This document shows, piece after piece, positions 11,936-21,360 of a DNA stretch of 64,000 nucleotides. The notes below the pieces were generated by a model. It worked only from the letters and a program-made list of their open reading frames with translations, was not told the DNA's origin and did not search any database. How positions within the stretch are numbered: the stretch's first letter is position 1; every line of letters starts with the position of its first letter. The translations under genes and the position numbers were made by a program. Location of the stretch: NCBI GenBank assembly GCA_022702545.1, contig JAHRBC010000005.1, positions 1-64,000 of the forward strand, given 5' to 3'. This stretch comes from Phycomyces nitens (Eukaryota; Mucoromycota; Mucoromycetes; Mucorales; Phycomycetaceae).

Positions 11936-13020
11936 TTATAAAGTGGCAAGGTTCCCCATGGTCACACGCAGATTGTCATTAAACACGTAATATGGTGCAA
12001 TGATAAAGAACTGATTACTACTCGGAGGGTACTGGATGAGCCCAACTTGATGCTGAATGTCATCCACATTAACAGCATATTTTGGCTGGGTTGTTTGTCC
12101 AGTTGAGCTGTGTGACCGCCGTATTACGATTGGCACAGATGAGTCATGGGCTGCTGTACCATGCTCTTTCATCACTTCAACGAATGCCAGAAAGTGCGGT
12201 GTGCCATCAACCTCTTTATGCTCAAAATAAAATTCCACGGTGCCAACAAACCAGCTTTGAATAGTTATATTGCGACGGCTAGATAAAAATATAAAAAATG
12301 CGAGTGATCTCTATTTTGTATTTTGACTAATACCAATACTCACTTTCTGTATGGACAGGTGAACATCACATGATGATTGCCACGTCTGGTCTCGTTTTTA
12401 TTCTTCGGTACATACATGAAGCATGCACGGTTGAATTTTTCCAAAGACAAGAAGCAACAACAATCGTTGGGTCATCAAGTTCAATACTGTTCATAACACT
12501 GTTTCACACATAGTACTTTGCCAAAGTATTCTTGGCAACAGGGCTGCTGACACCTTCCATGTCATCATCATTCAAGCTGGCATGTCAGTTGAATGGCTCC
12601 CATAGCTGGGGAGCACTTACACCATCTGGAAGATCTAAGAAACTTGCTTCATTATATGTGGACGGCTGACTTGTACAAGGATAATTCTGAGAGCTGTTTG
12701 CTGAACTGACAAAGTTATGAACAGCAAAGTGCTCAACAAGCAAACTGGCGTTTCTACTGCCCTTTGACCTCGACCTGATAGGCTTGGAGTATACTCCAAT
12801 TACTCTTTCCATGGATAGGTAAGAGATTATTTGACTAATAATAACAATAGCAGCGAAGACACTTCTTGGTCAATGATGACAAAATCAACGTACCTGTCAT
12901 CAATGATTGTGGCCAGTGAGGCACGGCTAGGACAATAGCACTCCACATTTACAAGTGCAAAAGAATGTGGTGTGCCAAGAATCTTCTTCAAGACACCTTT
13001 AAGAGTGCAAACCAGACTTG
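11936..13020 (-). pseudogene. Transposase 3' remnant in element B copy 1
   Basis: Minus-strand fragments read in the order LATIIDD (exon ending near 12895), then 12812-12585, an in-frame stop, a further exon part, an intron, and 12238-11936. The last piece has GTPHFLAFVEVMKEH, VNVDDIQHQVGLIQY and VFNDNL, like the C-terminal domain that follows the catalytic part in fungal Tnp2-type transposases. The TGA after WEPFN is shared with copy 2. Copy 1 has an extra stop where copy 2 has an Arg codon (CGA to TGA). No catalytic core is left. Confidence 0.65.
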
Positions 13021-13111
13021 TAAGAGAAAAATAGCAGAGAACAGCCAGGCAAGTTTATTAATTAACAAACATTTGAATATACATTATAATTAATACAATA
13101 TTTTTATTATG

Positions 13112-13209
13112 TTATAGCAGGAAAGAGCAAGCAGTTCTTTTCTTTCGGAAGATGAGGTATTTCAAACGGATGACGAGGCTGAATCCCCAATCATGACAGA
13201 TGTACTATA
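13112..13209 (+). pseudogene. Isolated plus-strand terminal exon in element B
   Basis: A 3' splice-like ATGTTATAG is followed by an open, acidic exon (FLSEDEVFQTDDEAESP) ending in TAA. It lies opposite to the transposase remnant, as the accessory gene does in the larger elements of this window. It is identical in copy 2 (about 54562-54659). It may be the last exon of a lost accessory gene; the evidence is the splice site and open frame only. Confidence 0.3.
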
Positions 13210-14680
13210 AGTTAGAGCTTTTTGTTGCTCATCTATTCTCAATTTAATATTAATATAATATTTCTACTGTTTGATATAGGTTTACACCACTAGGAATGAG
13301 CAATGAGCCTTCATCTAAGAGAAACAGACTAAGTCTTTAATATTCTTTAGGCTGCTCTTATTGGTTCTCTCATATTTTTAGTATATGTTTTAGCGCACTT
13401 TTTCTTTTCCTCTTTTCCTTTAGCTGTTTTATCTTTGCTTTGGTCCTCTCCTTTGAAATAAAATCGAATAACTCTCCATCACGTAAGATTGCCACCTTAA
13501 TAAATGCCCGATTGGCATCTTGTATACCACATCTTCAGCTCTGTTGTTTTTAATCTAGGAATGAAACACACATCTCGCCCTTTTTCAAGCACCAAAAAAA
13601 ATGAAATTTTTTTATAGCTGTATTACGCCGAGGTTAGTTTATATTTCTTTTCTTTTCTTTGCTCTACTTTTTTGAAATAAAACTAAATGACCCTCCCTTA
13701 TGTAAGGTTGTCAATTACATAAACATCCGATTGGAATCTTGTATACCACATCTTCAGCTCTGCTATCTTTAATCAAGGAATGAAACACTCATCTCATAAT
13801 TTTTCAGACACTAAAAAAAGGTGAAAATTTTTTACAGCTATATTACACTAAAGTTTGTCGTTCCCCACCTCCCCACCTGGGAATCTCTGTAGAATATGCA
13901 TATTGTTTTCTTAATGATGTACTCATTCTGCCAACTACCATTATATTCGAATTAGTTTTAAATCTTATGAGCTGACTTTACAGCAATATATTTTCTATGG
14001 TAAGAATATTATAATATGTTTACACTCTTTAATTAATCATATTGCGCATTCTCTATTCTCCTTCTACTGCATCTAGTATTTACATCTGTACGTTTCATAT
14101 AGTGGCATTAATTCAAGAGATGCTTGGTATACCGATTAACAAGCACAATATATACTGGTATGCTATCCAAAACAATATGCTTGGTTTATTTGATCGCTTC
14201 ATTCTCTGACCACAATATCTTTATAGCAATTGATGAAGACCAAAGGCCTTCCAAGTCATGACAGTGATTCACAACAAGATGCTCGGCACGCTGATTAACA
14301 AGCACAATATATACTGGTATGCTACCCAAAACAATATATTCGGTTTATTTGATTGCTTCATTCTCTGACCACAATATTTTTATAGCAATCGATGAAGACC
14401 AAAGGCCATCCAAGTCATAACAACATGTTGTTGGCATCGTGTATAGATTGAGTAAAAGGTTTGTACCATATACGTTTTATAATATTAAATAGTATTTGCT
14501 TTTGGTATGTTTCTATATTATTATTATATATATTTTAATATTATTTGAAATAAATCGAAATTATAATAAAAAATAAACCATTATTTCAAATAAATGGCAG
14601 TAAAAAAAGAATGGGTGCTAGTATATAAAGTAATATAAAAGAGAGGCTATAGTATATAAAGAAACGATTTTGGTTGGATA
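13210..14680. repeat. Non-coding interior of element B with two internal duplications
   Basis: No coding region seen. Two diverged direct repeats are visible. One contains GTATACCACATCTTCAGCTC at about 13525 and 13740. The other contains AACAAGCACAATATATACTG at about 14138 and 14298. Both are also present in copy 2 (from about 54975 onward), so they predate the spread of the element. Confidence 0.6.
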
Positions 14681-15546
14681 AAAAAACGGTAGCTGTGCCT
14701 ATTCCTGCCTCATAACTACCCTTTTTTTTCGCACTAAAAAAACGGTAACAGCTACCGAAATCGCCTTATACAGAGTCTTTACTACCGTTTTTTTTGGTGG
14801 GAAAAAACGGTAGTAATGCTACCAAAACGGTAGTTAGCTACCGTTTTTTCCGCCGTAGTGATCTTGGTCTCTTTTAAACTATTCAAAATTACCTGACACA
14901 CCTTTTTTCATATAATAAATCGCCGAGGCCCATTACAAAGCTGTTCCACTCAATTCATAGAGAGAATTATAAGTAAACTGGATAAGCTCATTAGATACTT
15001 TGACATTCGCGGCTATATCAATATAGCAATGAGTATGTATCATAATATTAAACTTTTGTAACCACATACATATACTAAAGCTCGTTTTTGGGATATTTTC
15101 AATGGGAGAAGTGGTGACCAACTGTGTAAGCTTTTCAGTCAATTTTTCTATTTAAATATTAATGTTATACATGGCATAAGAATAGTATAAATGAAGTTCT
15201 GTTTAGTTATTACCTGTGACATACTGATTTGAATGCTATGGAGGTTGATGTTTCCACTGTCATTGTTAATGTCCATCATTGGACGGATTCAACTTTGCAT
15301 TCTTCATTTAAATACCCAATCAGCAAGATTAGCACCAACAATCACCACCCAACACCCCCTTGTCCTTGTAGAAAATAAATATAGTATTAGTAAAAACACA
15401 AAGTAAGAATCACTTGCTATTTGTACATGCTTACCTAGTAATCACAATATAACTAATGAAAACCAGCTCATTAGTATTGTTCATCTCTACTTTTAGTATA
15501 GAGATTAAAACTTTAGTCAATACTTTGTTACTTTAGAAAAAACTCA

Positions 15547-15720
15547 TGAAGGAGCACGGCATTGCAAACGATGACTTGTATGTAGCAGAAATAAAGTAGC
15601 AGCCTGTACTTTGTACAACGGGCTATATACTACAACCGACATTTGCAGTTGTTAATGTAGATGACGTCCAACATCAACGACTCAATCAATACCTACCAGA
15701 CGGAAATAATTCTATTTTAT
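15547..15720 (+). pseudogene. Decayed transposase C-terminus in element A
   Basis: The plus strand encodes MKEHGIANDD and, after a stop, VNVDDVQHQRLNQYLP. These align with MKEHGTAAHDSS and VNVDDIQHQVGLIQYP in element B, which lies on the opposite strand. This confirms that A and B are the same family in inverted orientation, and that A is older. Nothing else of the gene is readable. Confidence 0.65.
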
Positions 15721-15879
15721 TGCACTGTACTACATATTCAAGAATAATTGATGCGTCACCATGAGTAGCCTCTCTATTCTATAATTCATTCTTTATAATG
15801 CCCTCTCTATACTTCTTTATATTATTATATGGACACCAAATAAAATAAAGCAGCTAATAATGTCAAAAACAAAAATTCG

Positions 15880-16198
15880 GTTTCAAAAAACGGCAGTTAT
15901 GTTACCGTTTCGTTCACACAGGACAAAAATTATTTTTTTCAAGAATGCTCAACATCTTCAACACCAAATAAAATGCTCATTTCGATAAACAACGTTGCCT
16001 AAAAATTTACGGGCCCTTTCTATGGTACTACAACTACCTCATTGCCAGAGGAAAAGAGATTCCATGCGACTTTTATGAATCGGGATCGATGACATTACCT
16101 TTCAACCACAATCTGCGGAGAAAAAGCAGTCTAAAATCAGAAAAAACGGCAGTTATGTTACCGTTTCGGTAGCTGTTCCCACTCCTCTCGCCGTAGTG
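15880..16198. repeat. Subterminal region, right end of element A
   Basis: Inverted relative of the left end of element B: CAATCTGCGGAG near 16112, CGGCAGTTATGTTACCG at about 15892 and again near 16147, ending CGCCGTAGTG. It supplies the second half of the element's terminal structure. Confidence 0.75.
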
Positions 16199-16595
16199 GA
16201 GAGAGAGTTAATGTGGCTTTTCGATTAATATTAATGCTGTGTCCGCCGGCAGTTTCAACTGATCGCCCAGGGATATCCGTGACAAGTGTGGCTAAATGAG
16301 TGATTTGCGGGGATACGTAGTTTGCACTAGCACCACTATCGACGAGAACCAATATCTGTTGTCCATTGAGTGTAGCAGCATACAGAGGGAGATTGGTATC
16401 TACAGCAGAGTGAAGATCTTCAAGAAAACTTTGATCGGCGGTGAGACAAGGGTCACAGTTTTCTTCAGAAATAGTCTTGTTCTCTTCATTGGTAACAACT
16501 TTATACTGGTCACAAGTTTCTTTATTACTCAAATGTTCAATAGGTTCATTATTGATACTGGCCTGTGGGGAGGAATTTTCTTCCATTGTACACAA
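16199..16595 (-). CDS. gypsy protease region (truncated by element A)
   Basis: Minus-strand frame downstream of gag with an acidic linker and then the aspartic-protease motif VLVDSGASANYV; the active-site triad is DSG. The frame continues a few codons into element A and stops at 16158. It lies in a different frame from gag and overlaps its end, so a programmed frameshift at the gag-pol junction is likely. The protease's second half is on the other side of element A (below 8829). The start shown is the first TTG/ATG after the gag stop and is probably not a real initiation site. Confidence 0.82.
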
Positions 16596-16606
16596 CTGAC
16601 CTCCCG

Positions 16607-17728
16607 TTACGGTTGTGTTTCGCGAAAATCCTGCTTCTTTCGGTGCTCCTCATCCAACTGCTTAATCACAGCCATGCGTTGTCTGCAATTCCTCTTGATA
16701 TGGCTGGGCTTGCCACACCAATGGCAAGTAGCACTGGTTCGTGCTGGCTGGGGACGGGACTGGTAGTTGTTGCGGCGGCCATTGATTGCATCCAGGTCCA
16801 TGGGCTCGGGCCCACTATACTGCTGGTATTGTGGTTGGTACTGTGGTTGGTATTGTTGAGGCAATGGGGCAGGCGTGTACATTTCTTGTTGACCAAGCTG
16901 GAGACCACTGGCATATGCCAAGGCAATGTTACAGGCATTGTCAACGTCGACAGGGCGGGCAGCAAGGACATTACCACGCACACTTGGGTGGAGACCTCGG
17001 ACAAACTTGTCAAGAGCTTCTTCGTCGTTCATCCCAGGAAGCTCCAACTGGATGTCTTGGAAGGCATCGATGTACTCGGCCACAGTTCCTCTTTGGTATA
17101 GTCTTGCGAGGCGGTCCCTAGAGGTCTGTAACGAGTATACTGGGCGGAATTCTCCTGAAAGAGCAAGTCTAAATTCGTCCCAGGTTGTTGGATGCTTCTC
17201 CTTGAGTTCCATTCGTTGCCACCAAGTGTCGGCTTGGTCACGCAGCAGGTTCACTGCAAAATCACAGGCTCTGGTGGGGGTGAAATTGTAGTACTTGGTG
17301 TAACGTTCGACTGCACGCAGCCAACCATCGACAACTGCGGCAGATCGTTCTCCTCTAAAACAATCTGGTTGTTTTATACGTTCTGCTCGCGAGTCTTGCT
17401 GTGCAGTTACTGCCTTCATCGCTTCAGCCACAGCTGCTGCTATGGCTTCGGCTGTGACTGTGACAGGTGGAGGGGCCATTTCTTCTGGTTTTCTGTTCTT
17501 TCCTGTTAGTGTCGCGGCAAGGTGTTGGGCAAGTTCGGACCACTTTTCTTCTCGTGCAGGAGTACTCTTGATTCTTTGTTCTTCGGGTACGTATGGTACA
17601 CGCCGGTTCTTCTTATAGTCGGTTACTAGTTCGCTGGGTAACAAGTTCTGGACTCGTTCTTCAATCTCGAACTGGCTAAGTGTTTTGTTGTCAAGTGTTT
17701 CTTGGTGTCTTTCAACCGGATTCATCAA
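16607..17728 (-). CDS. gypsy Gag
   Basis: A 373-residue capsid/nucleocapsid protein. An N-terminal charged part is followed by the Retrotrans_gag-type capsid segment (FRGERSAAVVDGWLRAVERY, WWQRMELKEKHPTTWDEF, YIDAFQDI, FVRGLHPSVRGNV), a PQYQPQYQ-rich linker, and one CCHC zinc knuckle CHWCGKPSHIKRNC near the C-terminus. It packages the element's RNA into particles. The ATG at 17728 is the first in frame after the 5' LTR; a second Met follows at once. The frame is intact. Confidence 0.93.
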   Translation of the reverse strand: MMNPVERHQETLDNKTLSQFEIEERVQNLLPSELVTDYKKNRRVPYVPEEQRIKSTPAREEKWSELAQHLAATLTGKNRKPEEMAPPPVTVTAEAIAAAVAEAMKAVTAQQDSRAERIKQPDCFRGERSAAVVDGWLRAVERYTKYYNFTPTRACDFAVNLLRDQADTWWQRMELKEKHPTTWDEFRLALSGEFRPVYSLQTSRDRLARLYQRGTVAEYIDAFQDIQLELPGMNDEEALDKFVRGLHPSVRGNVLAARPVDVDNACNIALAYASGLQLGQQEMYTPAPLPQQYQPQYQPQYQQYSGPEPMDLDAINGRRNNYQSRPQPARTSATCHWCGKPSHIKRNCRQRMAVIKQLDEEHRKKQDFRETQP

Positions 17729-17739
17729 AATTTATTAGG

Positions 17740-17764
17740 AGGAAAAATAGCTTCAGCTACCAAT
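17740..17764 (-). promoter_or_regulatory. Possible primer-binding site
   Basis: On the minus strand, directly after the 5' LTR and two spacer bases, the sequence reads TGGTAGCTGAAGC. The leading TGG fits a tRNA CCA end, and TGGTAGC equals the complement of the usual initiator tRNA-Met 3' end. The match does not continue, so the primer is undecided. Confidence 0.35.
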
Positions 17765-18075
17765 TGTCGTTCCTGATCTGGGATGGTCTTCCTTTTACTA
17801 TAACAAAGCCAAAAGGTCAATCCCACTGGGGAAACAGGAGTATACGTAAAATCAAAGAGAGGATAAAAGATACCTTTTATTATTATGACTTTGGTTATCT
17901 TATATAGTTCTCTAACTAATACTGCGCATTATCCGCAGTAGTTATTATATGATATTTTCATAAAAGAAGAGACATTGTACTGCGGTTAATGCTCAGGAAG
18001 ATGTTACTGCGCATAAAGAAGTACTGCGGTTAATCATCTTCAGATTTTACGGATTCATCAAAATAATGTCCGACA
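17765..18075 (-). repeat. 5' LTR of the gypsy element
   Basis: 311 bp, TGTCG to CGACA, matching 5403-5713 with one visible difference. It precedes gag on the minus strand and so drives transcription. It is followed by the AGAG duplication. Confidence 0.92.
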
Positions 18076-18079
18076 AGAG

Positions 18080-18539
18080 TGTCAAGTTGTCAGAGTTGAC
18101 ATAGCGAATAATAACCCAGATAATCAGGTACCCAATCGGTAATGCTTTTAACATATGTCTTCAAGGTTATACCGATTGGTTCCCCTTTTTGTAAAACCAA
18201 GACATATTCTCATCGCCTCTCATAAAGAGATAACCAATGTGTCTTGAGTAAAAAGTAATTAGTTTAAATAGTTTCACTTATAAAATCTGTATAAATACTA
18301 CAACGATTTGTATCAATAAAAAAGGCATTCAATTCTCTATATTCCTATTTATCCTAAACGTCCTAGTTGGTGGTAGAAATAAACTTGGAAAGATACGAAA
18401 GAATTCGTGAGAACTTGTGTAGGGTGTTTATTCCAAAGAAAAAGGTTATCTTTCTACACAGAACTAACTACTAATATTTATATATTTTCTGATTTATAAT
18501 TCAGTATATGCTTTGGTAATATTTATCACGATGAGTCAT
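18080..18539. repeat. Third LTR-like repeat, cut by element C1
   Basis: 18091-18364 matches 56412-56687 closely, with a few substitutions. It contains TATAAAATCTGTATAAATAC and CAATAAAAAAGG, which look like an LTR promoter and poly(A) region. The other copy is interrupted by element D3 at the position equal to 18364, and this one ends at element C1 (18540), so its true right border is not visible. Before the gypsy insertion it began at TGTCAGAG (5395). Confidence 0.55.
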
Positions 18540-18699
18540 CACTGCAAAAAAATGTACGATTCCCAGATGTGATAGTAAGTGAAATCCCGAGGCAAATAAA
18601 TAAAAAATCCTAGAATTAAATAGAAATATTACTCTCCAGATATGAATGACAAGTCATATGAGATGTTGCAGTAATTCGGCAGATATAATGCTCTAGTTT

Positions 18700-19960
18700 T
18701 GGGCATGTCGGCTCATTAACCTCAAGGAGGTACAGAACTGTAACTGAAAGTGTATATTTTATCTCTTTTCAGTATAACGTTACATGGATTATTATTTCAA
18801 GGTCAATAATAAGATCTATTTTTGACAGATCAAGATTCAACTTTCATTACTTTCCCTTGTCTATCCATTCAACTATCTTCCACCAGACGTGTATTTATTG
18901 GCTGTTTAATATTTTTGAGGCTTTGAATACTTTCAATTGGTAATTTATTATATACTTCTTTATAATAGATTATGGCAAATAGTTTATGAATATGTTTTTA
19001 TTGATAAAATTTTTTCTCATAATATACAGCCTAGTAATTTGGTCTAGATTCATGGCTATAGCTATATTCACGGTATACTTATGTTTACCTTTTTAAAACA
19101 TGGGTCGAGAGCATGGCCGACTCTTTAACTACTGCTTTGAATGGCTGAAGTGGTTGACAGAACAGAGTAGATGCTCCATATCTTGAGAGCAAATTTTCAG
19201 GCATACCAAACAGTATTTCATGATAGATAATGATATAGCCATCAAAAAATGTGTACGTGTAATAGAAAAGATATCTATATTTTCTGTTAGAAAAGTAATA
19301 GGAATGACTGATTACTTACCAAGACAAACTGGTTTGTTGGGTATTCCATATCTTTGTTAAAACGCGGCAATTTTGTTTAATATAAAGAGCTGATAGTAAA
19401 GACAGAATATATTAGTATTAATAGTGATAAAATATTCAAACATACCAAGTACATTCCCTCCATTCAACTTCATCATTGTCATCTTTGGCCATTACAATTG
19501 AAAGGAGTTGTTTTTGAATCTACAAGATGAAGATTACTGATTAGCAACAGCAATAAAAAATAGTGCGCCTATTTACGTTTTTCTTGTGTAAGCATGAATA
19601 AAAGTGACTATAGGACATCTTTTAGATAATTGAAAAAATGTTAAAGGTTGTTTTTAATTGCGTGAAAAATTTTTAAATACTTACCAGAGAGTATAAAAGA
19701 AGCAAAAAGAAAAAGAAAGAGAAAAAGGGAAAATTGGGAAAAAAGAATCCATACGCATTTTTAGATTATAGTAAGCCCTAATAAATTATGAGAATAATGG
19801 GATTATGAAAACTGTGTGTCCACAAATTCATTTTATTTTGCTGTACTCCGAAAATATACTTTTTTCAATATATAAATATAGTTTTTTTGACAAGTAATAT
19901 TATTGTTCTTACCTGACACTACACCCACTACTACAGCTTATTATGTAAGTCTATATATTC
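18700..19960 (-). CDS. Putative intron-rich passenger gene of C1 (model incomplete)
   Basis: I do not recognise the product. On the minus strand the stretch has a series of good 5' splice sites (GTAAGAAC, GTAAGTATT, GTATGTTTG, GTAAGTAATC, GTATGCC) and matching pyrimidine-AG ends, giving short exons divergent from the accessory gene. One exon (19752-19685) begins with ATG and encodes MDSFFPIFPFSLSFSFCF, a hydrophobic leader. The same position in C2, C3 and the D elements holds similar intron-rich DNA. The exons could not be joined into one confident protein; it may be decayed. Confidence 0.35.
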
Positions 19961-20033
19961 AAGGATATATATAATAAAAATATATTAATCTATGTATTAT
20001 TATTATTTTATTTTAAAAATATTTATTTAGAAA

Positions 20034-21265
20034 ATGTCCCCAACCCAAGCAAACTCAGGACGCAAAGCCAGAGCAAATCCAGCTGCTCCAATTGACCATG
20101 TTGTTGCTGGTCGTATCAGCCAGCGTGAGATTATGCCTAGATCTCCTAGTACTGGTGAGGGAAGTAGCCAAGGCAGGACAGAAATGGCCGCTATCCTTGA
20201 AGACTTGAGGTTCCTCAAGTCCAGAATGGGAATGGTCTATGACATCGCTGGCAAGACCAACAAGACCATGAGTACACTCATGGAAGCCCATGCCAGTGGT
20301 GTCCAGAGCCAGCTCCCTCTTGGCCAAGCTGGTTCCGTTGGAATGGTTCCTTCTGTTGGCCCCTCCAGCTCAATTAGTCCCAGTGATATGCGCGCGATTG
20401 TCTTGGTATGAATATTATTATTGTTTTGTAAAAAAATATTTTCTCACAAATTATATCCAGGAACTTATTGAGAATAAGATGTGGAAGAAAGACCTTGACT
20501 CCGAAGATCCAGCTCTGATTGCTGAGAACGAAGGCAAGCAGAAATGGAATAAGGATGAGAGGATCGACCACCCAGACAATGTCAGGGTCATTAACTACAT
20601 GAGAGACTACATTCTCTCACAGCCTCGTGCTGCTGGTTTTTGGCCTGGCATGGTAGTGCAAAAACTAAAAAATAACTATAAGTACTACCATCGCGTTGCA
20701 AAGATGACTGAAGAGCAGTCTATTGCAAAGAAGAAAAAGGTTCGGGCCAACAGCAGGCTCGTCGAGGTTAGTATAAAGACAATATGATATTTTTGACTTA
20801 ATCTGAAAATTTTTCTAGATCCACTCGCGCAGGGTGGCGGTCTACAAGCGTCACTGGAGGGCAATTGATGAGGAGATGGGCCATAAGCCTGAAAACTCTG
20901 AGGAGATGGCCTATCTCCATGTCCTCCAAAAGGATGTGATGTCTGATGGTGAGTCGGGCATGGAAGACGTTGCACCTGGTATCACCATGCGTGTTCTCCA
21001 TGTTGCTCGTCCCAGCTGGAGAAGCGATGAGGTAATTAATATTTTGTAGAGTGATGTGCTGAGTGCTGATAAAAGACTGATAAATTTAATATAGTTGAAC
21101 CGGCTTCTGGAGGTCATTGACCGTTTTTCAAGAGAGGATGATCTGAAACGGTCTGGACCAAAGACAAAGACAAGAATGCCCAGACAGCAAACATCAGTCA
21201 AGGAGATTCCTGCCCCAAGTCACCTGACTTTGAATTTGCCTGTCTGGACATTCAAAAATGAATAA
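20034..21265 (+). CDS. Accessory protein of C1 (RPSWRSDE family)
   Basis: Four exons, all introns phase 0: 20034-20405, 20461-20766, 20819-21031, 21095-21265; about 353 residues with no stop. Exon 1 encodes a Ser/Ala-rich start and a helical segment (LEDLRFLKSRMG). Exon 2 (306 nt) holds a K-x-x-W motif and ends in a strongly basic run, KKKKVRANSR. Exon 3 continues basic, then MSDGESG, and closes with RPSWRSDE at the splice site. Exon 4 is short and basic. Exon lengths and these motifs recur in C2, C3, D2 and D3. Function unknown; the basic helical middle and the pairing with a CACTA-type transposase suggest a TNPA-like end-binding partner (inference). Confidence 0.82.
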
Positions 21266-21360
21266 ATCTTTGTTTTTGTCTTTTTTACTTTTTAAACACA
21301 TGATTCGCAAAACAACCTATAAAATTATAATTAAAACCAAGAGAGATAAGATAAATATAT

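Larger units (their letters stand above)
11211..14860 (+). mobile_element. CACTA element B, copy 1
   Basis: A 3650-bp element with perfect terminal inverted repeats CACTACGGCGGA/TCCGCCGTAGTG and 3-bp duplication ATC (11208-11210 and 14861-14863), inserted in element A. Its left subterminal block of about 315 bp (starting GAGCACTTTATCTCCGCAG at 11278 and 11595) is present twice. The second copy of the element (52976-56311) has the block once, which accounts for the length difference. The right end holds four or more GGTAG/CTACC palindromes (14680-14850). It keeps only the 3' part of a transposase gene, so it must be mobilised in trans. Confidence 0.94.
8830..16198 (-). mobile_element. CACTA element A (contains element B copy 1)
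   Basis: Left end CACTACGGCT and right end CGCCGTAGTG form the terminal inverted repeats, flanked by the 3-bp duplication GAG (8827-8829 and 16199-16201), as for CACTA elements. Without element B it is about 3.7 kb. Its right end, read inverted, resembles the left end of element B, so A is a diverged relative lying in the opposite orientation. Both termini carry arrays of inverted GGTAG/CTACC motifs, typical of CACTA subterminal transposase-binding regions. The interior is AT-rich and holds only a decayed transposase remnant, so it is non-autonomous. Confidence 0.9.
5403..18075 (-). mobile_element. Ty3/gypsy LTR retrotransposon, interrupted by nested CACTA elements
   Basis: Bounded by two direct 311-bp LTRs and a 4-bp duplication AGAG (5399-5402 and 18076-18079). 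On the minus strand the order is 5' LTR, gag, protease, reverse transcriptase, RNase H, integrase, polypurine tract, 3' LTR; integrase after RNase H is the Ty3/gypsy order. The element alone is about 5.3 kb; the other 7.4 kb is CACTA element A with nested element B, inserted in the protease region. The LTRs differ at one position that I can see (T/C in the poly-T tract), implying recent insertion, yet the integrase region is broken by frameshifts. Confidence 0.93.

Noticed and set aside
13112..13209. Stand-alone small gene on the plus strand in element B
   Set aside because: It begins at a 3' splice site rather than an ATG, so it was kept only as a probable orphan terminal exon.
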